From NCBI GenBank assembly GCA_963556255.1, contig OY744611.1, forward strand, positions 5,545,736 through 5,609,735: a DNA stretch of 64,000 nt, read 5' to 3'. The notes below the pieces were generated by a model. It was not told the origin of the DNA. It was given only the letters and a program-made list of their open reading frames with translations, and made no database searches. A program made the translations under genes and the position numbers. Origin of the DNA: Allolobophora icterica. Lineage: Eukaryota; Annelida; Clitellata; Crassiclitellata; Lumbricidae. This document shows, piece by piece, positions 55,981 to 64,000 of the stretch; the first letter of the stretch is position 1, and the number at the start of each line of letters is the position of its first letter.

Positions 55981-57085
55981 TTGGGTTGCGGTATGTTTGC
56001 AGCCAACGACTGACCAATGTTATTTTACGTAGTTCTGCATCATAATTTTATGCTTTCTTAAACTGGTTGAAAAAAACTGTATATGCTGAGACAGCAGACT
56101 AGTCGGATTCTGCAAGAAGAGAATGGAATATTGCAACTCTGTCTTCTGTCATTCTCAGCCCGGTTATCGTTAAAGGGTGGGAATGAGTCACCCCAAGCAG
56201 TAACTGGTAAATGGTCAGATAATATCACTGATAATAATAGATGAATAAAAATGTTCAATGTAAGCATTAGAAAAAATAGTATCTATTAATTTTGCCGTGG
56301 TACCGGTGATGCGAGTATGTCTAAGAAAAGATGGTTGGAAATGGTATTTGACAAATAAACAGTTAAAAAAAGTCCTGGGTAAAGGCATGATGTTCGGCCT
56401 TCAAGAGGTAAACATTAAAGTCCCCCAACAGGAACACTCTTTTTTCTGTGCTTGTAAGGTAGGATAGTAATTGCTCCATTTCAATGTTAAAATCATCTAA
56501 AGCACACCAAATACACAGTCACACCTCTTACTCTGGGGATGGTTATGAATAGGCTTTCATGTGATGTGATTTGCAACCAGTTTACTCGGTTGAAAAATGC
56601 CAAATTTTGGGGCATCTTTTATAAAAAATGCGACACCACCACCAGTTGTACGACATTTGCATGTGAAATGATATCCTGGTATGGTTATCATATCAGCGGT
56701 AGTGTGGTCAAGCCAAGTTTCTGTCAAGGCCAGAACACCAATCTGAAGCTAGACTTCGACAATTTAAGTGCCTAAGACTGAAGGAGGCATGGTGGTAAGA
56801 TGAGAATTGTGATTTTAAAGAATCAATAGTATTGTTGGAGCTAGTACAAGTGCTTTTCTTATATTAATTTTCGTCTGGATCCAGGTCTATATTATTTAAT
56901 ATTGTACGCTGCTCTACCTCCTCTGGTGGTTGAAGGGGCAAGATACCAAACCTCCTATTTAAATGCTCAAGTGATGCACTGGGTATTTGATTAGTCTCCC
57001 CAGAAATAGCTATTGAGACAGCCTCAGCAAAATCTGAATCCCCTTCAATGTGATTGTGAACTGAGTTTTGTGTACAGTCTTGCAG

Positions 57086-57814
57086 TGCAAGATATTGCCG
57101 TATATATTTAGTGCGTTTACTTTAGTTTCGCGTGTATATATATATATATGATAGATGTATCACGTTCAGTTGTACTGTTTTAGCTAAGCGGCTGGCCGGC
57201 TGATCTCGGCAGCGGCGCGTTATATGTATATAATTAGATTTCGCTTACGCGCACAGCACAGGTGTCTAAGAAGGGCGCGAAGATTTTATGCTGACTGTAG
57301 AAGTTTGAATTTGGTGTTCTCTGTAGAAGTATTGCTGACTAGTTGAAATTGAATTCATTTCTGTTTCTAAAGATATTAAAACTGTGTTGGTGATTAAGCT
57401 ACTTATACGTAGATTTAGTGTGAATCAGTGAACATTAAATAGGCGTAAGTACGAAGAAAACAAAGCAGTTGTTAGAAGGATTGTCAACGGAAGGAAAGGG
57501 TTGACAGTGATAAAATGGAAGAATTGGTATGATTCATTGGTGACAGTACCATGCTTCATTAGTTAGGTTTAAAATTGGTATACTAGAACCCAGAACAATG
57601 GGTTTAGTTTGCGCAGTAATTTTACATAGCGCACAGTTATTATTCCCTACACTATAGTCCATAGTGTTAACACCAAGCAGCGGACAAAGTAATGCCACAA
57701 AAGATAATGACGTGAATTAGTAGGCCTACTCAACTGGTTATGTCTTAAGCAGAGTTTCTCAATGGAAATCCATTGGCATCCAAACATTTATACCTGTCAT
57801 TACATGTTATAATA
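57086..57814. other. No gene recognised
   Basis: A short TA repeat at 57137-57150 and otherwise AT-rich sequence. The first few hundred bases might be the 5' UTR of the minus-strand LINE. Confidence 0.35.
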
Positions 57815-58080
57815 TCACCTCATTAATATATCTATCATTACATGCGTAGTATCAGAGCATAGTACAGTATTATCAGAAATCAGTAGCCTTGAGGGACTCC
57901 ACATGTAATTGGTACTCGGTCCAGTATTGCTCCACAAAACAAGACTGACTGCGAGCGGGGAGAAAGATATGATTGGAACCAGTTTCAAGAGAGACCAGAT
58001 ACACCACACTGTTGTTCAAGGCGATGGAGCATAATATTATAGTCGGGAAGAGCAATTGCAGTTACTTTACGATTGTCCAT
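57815..58080 (-). mobile_element. LINE reverse-transcriptase fragment
   Basis: Minus-strand pieces in shifting frames: NWFQSYLSPRSQSCFVEQYW and VPITCGVPQG, the region between the catalytic Asp and the GVPQGS box of CR1/Jockey-like LINEs. Confidence 0.6.
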
Positions 58081-59370
58081 ATATAGAGAGAATGACATTA
58101 GTGTGCATCGACTGTTGATAGGTAATCACATGTCGGCTACGTACATGCAGATCAGAGATCCTGATATACAAATGTTTCGTTTATGCGCCTAAATTAAATG
58201 GCGTCTTCTGTCTGTTTCCCACAAACGAAGTTCATTCAGTGATTGTCTGAAAAGCAATGCCTCCGGAGATCGCCGCATAAACACACCTAGAGGTCACCTG
58301 CAGACTACTGCTACGCGATACGGAACGCCATCATGGTTAATCCTAGTTAAGCAACTGCGCCAATCAAATTGTGTAAAGTTCCGAAACTAAAGGCTATCAT
58401 AGGAAATGAGCACAGTTTTAACTCCTGAAACGCACTAAATTGTACGCTTGCGACGATATATAAAACATGTGAAATCACGTAAACGTTTCGTTATTTTGCA
58501 AGAATCACAACACAGTATGAAGCAATAATGATAAGCAGAACCACGTGTGTAAAAGCAGTATCAAGATAAAGGGATTAAATTACACTCAGTTTTAAAAACC
58601 GCAGTAAACTTTTCTTACGCATATTTTTTAAAATTGAATGCTATTGATCGATATTTCTAATTTCATGCAAAAGTAAAATCAGGGAGATCAGCTCATTTGA
58701 CGGCGTCTGATGAAATAATAATAAATTTTCATTTCGTTAGCCTGGCTTCCAAACGTAATCAAGTTTCTTTTTTTAGGTTTTAGACGCACTTTGAATTCCG
58801 AAAACAGTGAAAGCAGGTGGCAAGAGGGGGTGATATCGCAATTTTTAAAGTCGTTATACGTTCTATAAATTAGTAAGATAAAAGTTTCACAACCTTACCG
58901 TTGTCTTAGAAGGCTGGTAATCTGTTTCTGTTTAAATACAAAAATATGGAGACAGATTTTACAGAATGTGGCTTTTTAAATTAACTATATGTTCACAAAC
59001 AACGCAAATTCTAGAATTTATATTTGTGACTCCTGAATCATTAGGTCGATGCAAACTGGCAAAATTTATTGACTTAACAACTGGTTAATTTCCTGGTATT
59101 CGACAGGATATGCTGAATGACAGCAAACAAGAGTAATTTGAAAGTATTAAGTAACGAGTGTTTGCATGTTCATCATATTCAAACCGAAGTTACGAGTGTT
59201 TGTAATTTAAATCATATTCAACTTCAGAGCGAAGACTATTAATTTAATCCTAGTGTAGGCATCTTAGGCTAATAGTCCATAAAAGTTGTAATGGCCTGCA
59301 ACATCCATATTACACTGCCCAAAAAATTCTTAAGTTCTCGATCTATAGCAGCGCTGACTTTGTCACTTAC
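58081..59370. other. Intron-like sequence of the CARD/SH3 block, copy B
   Basis: No exon established. 58690-58820 resembles the segments at 25500-25640 and 33480-33580. 59155-59370 is alignable with 14240-14454. A minus frame SEFKVRLKPKKRNLITFGSQ at 58815-58756 could be a further exon but has no clear splice sites. Confidence 0.45.
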
Positions 59371-59450
59371 TATTTACAACGCGATTTCTTGGTACTAATC
59401 CGGTATCTCCACTATCCAAATGCTTCACTGGCCACCATCCGTACTTGTCA
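59371..59450 (-). CDS. SH3 domain second-half exon, copy B
   Basis: 80 bases between acceptor ATGGTTCTTCAG and donor GTAAGTGAC, phase 2 to phase 1, the same as copy A at 14455-14534. Encodes DKYGWWPVKHLDSGDTGLVP followed by RNRVV. The WW pair and P..N of the SH3 ligand groove are kept. It joins in frame to the exon at 60294-60600. Confidence 0.82.
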
Positions 59451-60293
59451 CTGAAGAACCATAAAATTTAATCATTATTTTCAATTAACAATTTGCAAAG
59501 CGCCGGTGTTTGATACACACCACAACCTAGCCGTATTCAGGTCAAAATCGAGACGATTATTACTGCAGACTGACACACATGTTTAAAGAGAACAAACGGA
59601 TACAGACAAAAAAATTCTAAAATCGAAATATAGCGCCGGAAAACCGCTCTACCGAAAACATTTGTAGTTTTCGTAATAACCAGAGAAAGGAAATATGATG
59701 ATCTTGTCGAATAATGATAAGATTAAGGAATAATGACTGACTTTTAATAGAGTGGATGGATATAGTTCAATGTTTCATAACTTAGGGCCTACACGCTCCA
59801 ATTTGAAAGATATTGTTCTCTGAACAGGAAGCCAATGGAAATATTTAACTACAAGATTATAGGCCTATGGTCATATTTTAGTGTATCGGCTATGCATCAA
59901 GCCAAAGATTTTTAGATCTCTGGAATTTCTAGAATCGCGACTTTGTAGGCCCTAATACCAGTAAGAAGCAAGTTAAATACAAGTTTAAGCGAAACGTTTT
60001 TGAATGATTATCTCTTCGTCATTTTTAAACATATTTCAATATAATACTTTTCTTAAATAGCAGCGGTGCAAGGCTTTAATGATATTTTGGCTATAGGAAA
60101 ATATAGGCGTAGCATCGCCTATCTATCGCCTCGGCACAGCCTTTCCTTAAAGTTCTACGGCGCAGAAAATAGTGGCAGGCTGACGCTTTAATTCTCTCGC
60201 CACTGTTAGTGAGAACCTTGGGTGTTTTTCGTCATTTAACCAATTGCGAATCGAAATAAAAATCTTAGTCGTCAACTGTATAATTATAGTCAC
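59451..60293. other. Intron inside the SH3 domain, copy B
   Basis: Between the two SH3 exons. In copy A the same intron holds a LINE; here none is seen. The part next to the acceptor (59460-59560) is similar in both copies. Confidence 0.55.
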
Positions 60294-60600
60294 CCGATAA
60301 TAATTGCAGAAGAAAATGTCTCCATTTTGTCTCCTCTTTTAAATGGAAGGGCTTCTACATAAAAATCCACGTCGTCTTCTGAGACGTCACTTTCACTCGA
60401 ATCACTCGACGTCGTTTCTAATTCGGAATCACTTTCCGCTGCACTTGAATCCATTTCTTCCACATCACAAGAGTCAAACATCGCATTTAGCACATATAAG
60501 TAGTCATTATTAAAGTTGTAGGCATTGATAAGCTCTGTTTCCTCTCTTTTATTCATCTGTTTGGGATGAAAGTCCTGAACTGCGCGCAGCTCAATTTTTT
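60294..60600 (-). CDS. SH3 first-half exon with acidic insert, copy B
   Basis: 307 bases, acceptor TTGCGATTATTTCTTTTAG, donor GTGACTATA, phase 1 to phase 2. It begins IELRAVQDFHPKQMNKREET (ALYDF strand) and ends VEALPFKRGDKMETF (the LSFKKGD strand). Between them lie about 65 residues instead of the usual 15-20 of an RT loop, including the acidic run DSSAAESDSELETTSSDSSE and SDVSEDDVDF. Copy A has about 25 residues here. The insert is Ser/Asp/Glu-rich with casein-kinase-2-like sites. Domain identity is firm in both flanks; consequence of the insert unknown. Confidence 0.82.
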
Positions 60601-60789
60601 CTAAAAGAAATAATCGCAAAACAAAAGCTCTTGAAATGCTGAACATATTCCCGATTATTACAATAGGTTATAGAATTTCGTAAAACTTCAGGCTAAGCGA
60701 CAAATACAACTGTAACACACACTTAAGCCTAATAAATTTGGCTATTTGTTTTTTATGGGTACCGTAGTTTTCCATAAATTGCTATCTTG

Positions 60790-61030
60790 TTTTTTATGGG
60801 TAGTTTTCCATAAATTTTTTTCTTGTTGTCAAGACCTTAAACTTGCAGACTAAGACCAAGACTGTGATTCTCAAGACAAGACCAAGACTTTGAACCTTAA
60901 GACCAAGACCAAGACCAAGATCAAAACCTTGAACCTCACGAAAAAGGCCAAGACGTTTGGCTTCAAGATCAAGACCAAGACTTTTAAAAACGAACTCGAG
61001 TGCACTGGAGATCAAGACCTTGGTCTCGAG
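60790..61030. repeat. CAAGACC low-complexity tract
   Basis: About 20 AAGACCAAGACY units, the type of tract found inside some hAT-like elements. No ends identified. Confidence 0.55.
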
Positions 61031-61031
61031 G

Positions 61032-61174
61032 CATAGGCGTAACTCTGGGGGTGGACAGCCGGGGCACGTGCCCACGCCCCAATAATTTGAGATGGACTGT
61101 GCAATGCATTCAATGGATCAAGTTTAGAAAAATAGCCAAATGCCCCCAATATTTTGGACAAGTTTACGCCAGAG
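61032..61174. mobile_element. hAT-type MITE, 143 bp
   Basis: Ends CATAGGCGTAACTCTGG and, read inward, CTCTGGCGTAAACTTG. Perfect 8-bp duplication TCTCGAGG (61024-61031, 61175-61182). Interior GGGGCACGTGCCC palindrome and TGCCCCCAATATTTTGG. Confidence 0.8.
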
Positions 61175-61182
61175 TCTCGAGG

Positions 61183-61879
61183 ACAACAAGTCTGTAAATT
61201 TTGTTACCTAGTAATTATTACCAAGTTTCAAGTGACCTGTTACAGTTTTGCATAAGGCATCTTCATGCAATGATTCACCAACACGTTTTCTGCCATTATA
61301 AAGTTGTATGTATTAGGACTGTATGCAAGCCCTATTAACTGTGGAAACTGATTGTGAATTTTGTATAATGTCCTTTGCCCGGCTTCTGGAACCGTGGAAT
61401 TAAAAGTTGCGGCGCCGGTCCAGACTATGACACACTGAAAAATAATTCCAGATGTCTTTTTTTTAGGACAGACAGGCTACAGTGGTTCGATGATAAGATT
61501 AAATTGGCAGAAGGAAGTCTGGCCTTCGGATGCCACGTGGTCGTCTTGCATGACTCCAGGCAGCTCAATGGAGCCTGCCAAAGGATTAGCAGCCCAATCT
61601 GGGTCTTTAAAGGTACATGCCTTAGCACTGAAGTGGCTAAACCAGTAAGGTGGCGTCATAATAGAGATTCGTTGCTCAACCACCATCTAGCCTCCTATAA
61701 TGGAAATTAGGACGAATTCAGGGTCGAGGCTGAGCACTGGTTACTGACGCAGAAGTTTCTGATATTGTCCAAGACCCGAAGAAATCGAAATTCACCGGCC
61801 ACTGCAAATGCCCAGAGAGTGGAGAGTGGGGTTTAGATTGCTCGCTTAGGCGATACTGAGGGTATGGACGAGATAAATA
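61183..61879. other. No gene supported
   Basis: The 111-residue plus frame at 61375-61710 shows no family motif or splice context. Confidence 0.35.
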
Positions 61880-62200
61880 ATTCCAGAGGACTGGAGTAGA
61901 GGGGTCATAAACCTACTCTCCTTCCAAAGAGACAAGGGTGGCATGATGTAAAAGTAAAGTCTATCATGGAATCAGCAATCTGCCTGTCCAGGGGAAGGTC
62001 TTCGCGCGTATCGTATTAGGGCTTGTGACGGATCTGCTGCTGAGGCACAGTATACGGGAGCAAAGTGTTTTCAACCAACGAAGGTTCTCAACATACAGGA
62101 ATTTCAACGCATTGAGACCCGGTGTGAGTACGAAAACCACTTTGGATTGCCTATGTGAATTTCACGGCCTCATTCGACTCACTAAATGAGAAGCACTCGG
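61880..62200 (+). mobile_element. LINE reverse-transcriptase fragment
   Basis: In shifting frames: LSVQGKVFARIVLGLVTDLL, EQSVFNQRRFSTYRNFNALR and TKTTLDCLCEFHGLIRL, the early reverse-transcriptase region (GKVFARV...EQ.GF...ST) of RTE/CR1-like LINEs. Confidence 0.6.
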
Positions 62201-62367
62201 GCGCATACTAGTCGCTCTGGCAACATTCAAGCCTGTTGAGCTCATGCTCTCCTTATATACTGACGCCCTGAGTTGTGTACGAATAGAAGGGGAATCATCT
62301 GAGTGGTTTACAGTCCAAAGCGTTTCCAGACAATAATTATGGAACTCCCAATCCATTGCAGAGGGGA

Positions 62368-62530
62368 ATAGATGAATGGTTACACTCTGGACTGTAGAGC
62401 ATTAAATCTTGAAAAGTCGCCGTTCGATACTCGTTAGCCCCCTCCAGGTCGACTCAGCCTTCCACTCGCTATGGGGCAGTAGTGAAATCAGCGTGCGCCT
62501 TAAGGCTGCCAAGACGTGTGTTCAATAAGA
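62368..62530 (+). repeat. tRNA-derived SINE with GACTCAGCCTTC core
   Basis: Head GGGGAATAGATGAATGGTTA, B-box-like CGTTCGATACTCG, then AGGTCGACTCAGCCTTCCAC, related to the SINE at 24260-24530. Tail region GCAGTAGTGAAATCAGCGTG. Confidence 0.6.
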
Positions 62531-63539
62531 TCTTGATAATTGTACCGTCATGTCATGTTTCAATTCTTTCAATGTAACTTACTGCGGTGTGTCAGTGAGC
62601 TTGTCAATAAACGCGAATATTATTGTTATTATTTTGGCACGGTCTGCGCCACGATCGGAACGGAGGTCTTCACAGATTTAAATTATGCATACACTGTTTC
62701 ACTGCTGGCGGAAGTGACAGATCTTTCACTTGTGTCCCTGGATGTTATAAGCAGGGTAGCCACACCGTTTGGTTTATAGGTCAACCTAGAGGCAAACAAC
62801 GCAGGCTCATCCACTGGACCGAGCACTGTCAGCGACTGCAGGCAATGAGTTGGATCTCTTTCCCTTGGTCGACTGCGAGTGCTGAGCGTTATTCAGAACA
62901 GTTATGCGAGCCGACCGCATTGGCAAAAGTACATTGTTGGGCAAGGACCACTGTGAGTGGATTCGGCACATAAGGAAAAAGCACTCTTTCAACCAGACCA
63001 AATGCGACTGCATTAGATTCCTTCAAGGTGAGAATGCATAATGCTTTGGGCTTGTGTTGCCAACACTGCAGAAGCTGAAAATCAAATTAATTGCCAATTA
63101 CATTTGCAAAACCTCTTGATGCTGCACTATTGGCGAGCCTCGGTAAACGATTTGGACGTCTTTTTGGAGACAGCGAATTCTTCATAGTAGCAGTTTATCA
63201 TCCGAAGTTCAAACTCAGTTGGATTGAAAACCCAGAAATGAAAGTCACATGAACCATTCTTCTGCATAAACCAATAGAGAACGTGAATGATGAAAGGGAT
63301 GCTACTTAGAGCTCTTCTCCTCACTGTGACAAAGCAGTGCCATACAATTTGGTCTATAAAAGTGATAACTGCTTCGATTACTTATCGGCTTGATTTTAAA
63401 AATACAAAATTTTATGTGAAAGGTCTCGTAACGATCTTCATGTAATTCGATAAAAATGCTCATATATTTTTCTAAAATATGCACCAAATTATGTAACAAC
63501 ATGAGGTAGGAGCCTTTAAAGAAAATTGTGACTTTAAAC
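62531..63539. other. No gene supported
   Basis: A minus frame at 63260-63127 (KNGSCDFHFWVFNPTEFELR) follows an acceptor-like TCTATTGGTTTATGCAG and may be a further exon of copy B after the CARD, but its phase (0) does not match the CARD exon's phase-1 end. Confidence 0.35.
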
Positions 63540-63869
63540 CTTCTCGTCTTTTCATGATAATTGTCACAATCTTCTGATTTGTATGTACAAGACACATCAC
63601 GAAATTTGAAAAATTTTTGTCCTCGAAAGATCTCATGAGGTGCAAAAGCTCGGAATTCTTATCTTCTCTTGAACGTTGTCGTTGCTTTTTTGTTATGCTG
63701 TCGTTGCAGTTTGAACGTTGCCGTTGAATGAAGCGACTTTGTTCTTCCGTTATGCAGTTGAGAGACAACAGCGAAGCAATTAACTCGTCATTCGGTTGAA
63801 TATTTTCTAAGAGATAATTTCTCTTGTTTCTAATGATTGCATATCTTTTCTTGGTTTTTCCATAGAAAT
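63540..63869 (-). CDS. CARD domain exon, copy B
   Basis: 330 bases from acceptor GCTTTATTATTTTTAG to a weak donor GTTTAAAG, phase 1 both ends. AIIRNKRNYLLENIQPNDEL then IASLLSLNCITEEQSRFIQR, a longer polar loop with two QRQRS-type repeats, SELLHLMRSFEDKNFSNFVM and HTNQKIVTIIM. Same fold and boundaries as 8145-8432. Downstream on this strand lie the SH3 exons of copy B, so CARD and SH3 may belong to one gene. CARD plus SH3 is known from CARMA-type scaffolds, but no PDZ or GUK domain is seen here. Confidence 0.78.
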
Positions 63870-64000
63870 CTAAAAATAATAAAGCTAACTTTGTAACAAC
63901 AATGTAGCAGGAAAACATTTTTGCCCGCAGTAAATAGAATTCACTGCGTCTGCTGACTTTTTAATTAGATAGAGGCGACGAAGTTGTTTCCTATCATCAT

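Larger units (their letters stand above)
38231..57085 (-). mobile_element. One LINE copy spread over 19 kb by nested insertions
   Basis: Minus strand, from the right. At 56890-56050 an apurinic-type endonuclease in broken frame (ALTETWLDHTTADMITIPGY, GGGVAFFIKD, GDFNV). At 55800-55710 the region before the reverse transcriptase (TSTVEVIAIFKSLK, GYDSIDPHL). At 55710-55403, FLSEIINCSFNAG. Then come the Polinton, a 14-bp piece (41810-41797), the hAT, and 40432-39520 with LAKVIPIFKAGYKT, VPQGFVLVPLLFLLYINDLP and FADDMNVLASHKSLN, CKFLGVYIGSHLTWKVHI. Then the 1083-bp element, and the C-terminus at 38428-38290 (NPVWASLYYYCLKCL). The frame resumes across the Polinton, hAT and 1083-bp insertions once one target duplication is set aside. 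Confidence 0.85.

Noticed and set aside
61375..61710. 111-residue plus frame
   Set aside because: No motif, splice support or second copy; likely chance in a LINE-rich area.

Overview
This is a repeat-saturated stretch of an animal genome, not a prokaryotic one. The bulk is AT-rich non-coding DNA with long (ATT)n, (AT)n and (CT)n tracts. It holds tRNA-headed SINEs, many LINE fragments (R2-like, L2/CR1/Rex-like, RTE-like), hAT, pogo, TTAA-type and Foldback-like DNA transposons, one Polinton (Maverick), and a few spliced host exons. The mix, and the diverged CARD-containing gene family, point to an invertebrate, probably marine; the species cannot be told from the sequence.

Host genes. All recognisable host exons are on the minus strand. 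Two CARD exons (8145-8432, 63540-63869) and two copies of a split SH3 domain (16251-16431 with 14455-14534; 60294-60600 with 59371-59450) share exon lengths, intron phases and flanking intron sequence. They are remnants or members of a tandemly duplicated CARD/SH3 gene family. A decayed third SH3 copy lies near 33.65-33.75 kb. A probable last exon with a poly(A) signal is at 4566-4972. An F-box-like gene is represented by two exons at 23912-24241.

Mobile DNA, left to right. 0.6-7.8 kb: SINE, R2-type LINE tail, a 1.3 kb hAT, a TAGGGTG-ended element and LINE pieces. 9.1-13.6 kb: a pogo-type transposon whose PHD-finger transposase is broken only by one LINE insertion with a target duplication. 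14.8-19.2 kb: LINE fragments and MITEs. 19.5-23.7 kb: a TAGGGTG-ended transposon with a hAT/ZMYM-type transposon inside it. 25-31.7 kb: a LINE, a possible LTR relic and a Foldback-like element that hosts a LINE, which hosts a TTAA element. 34.5-38.2 kb: two RTE-like LINE tails, one carrying a second TAGGGTG element.

From 38.2 to 57.1 kb a single minus-strand LINE has been spread over about 19 kb by successive insertions: a 1083-bp TIR element (itself containing a Foldback-like element), a 1364-bp hAT, and a 13.6-kb Polinton. For the first, the hAT and the Polinton I can read the exact target-site duplications, and the LINE reading frame resumes across each.

The Polinton (41817-55402, 6-bp duplication ACCAGC, about 260-bp TIRs) encodes a truncated integrase, a dUTPase-like protein, a two-helix membrane protein, a virion-associated candidate protein, a small Ala/Lys-rich protein with a protease-type GG site, a major-capsid-type protein with one internal stop, a SAP/NUMOD-like protein, a fibre-like protein, an adenovirus-type cysteine protease and protein-primed DNA polymerase B. 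It is dead: its left TIR holds a LINE, the integrase lacks its 5' half, no packaging ATPase is visible, and polB is split by a 709-bp TIR element. That element starts with AGTAG and has a 6-bp duplication, just like the Polinton, so it may be a non-autonomous element moved by Polinton integrase. The Polinton's right terminus plus 65 bp of flank is tandemly triplicated.
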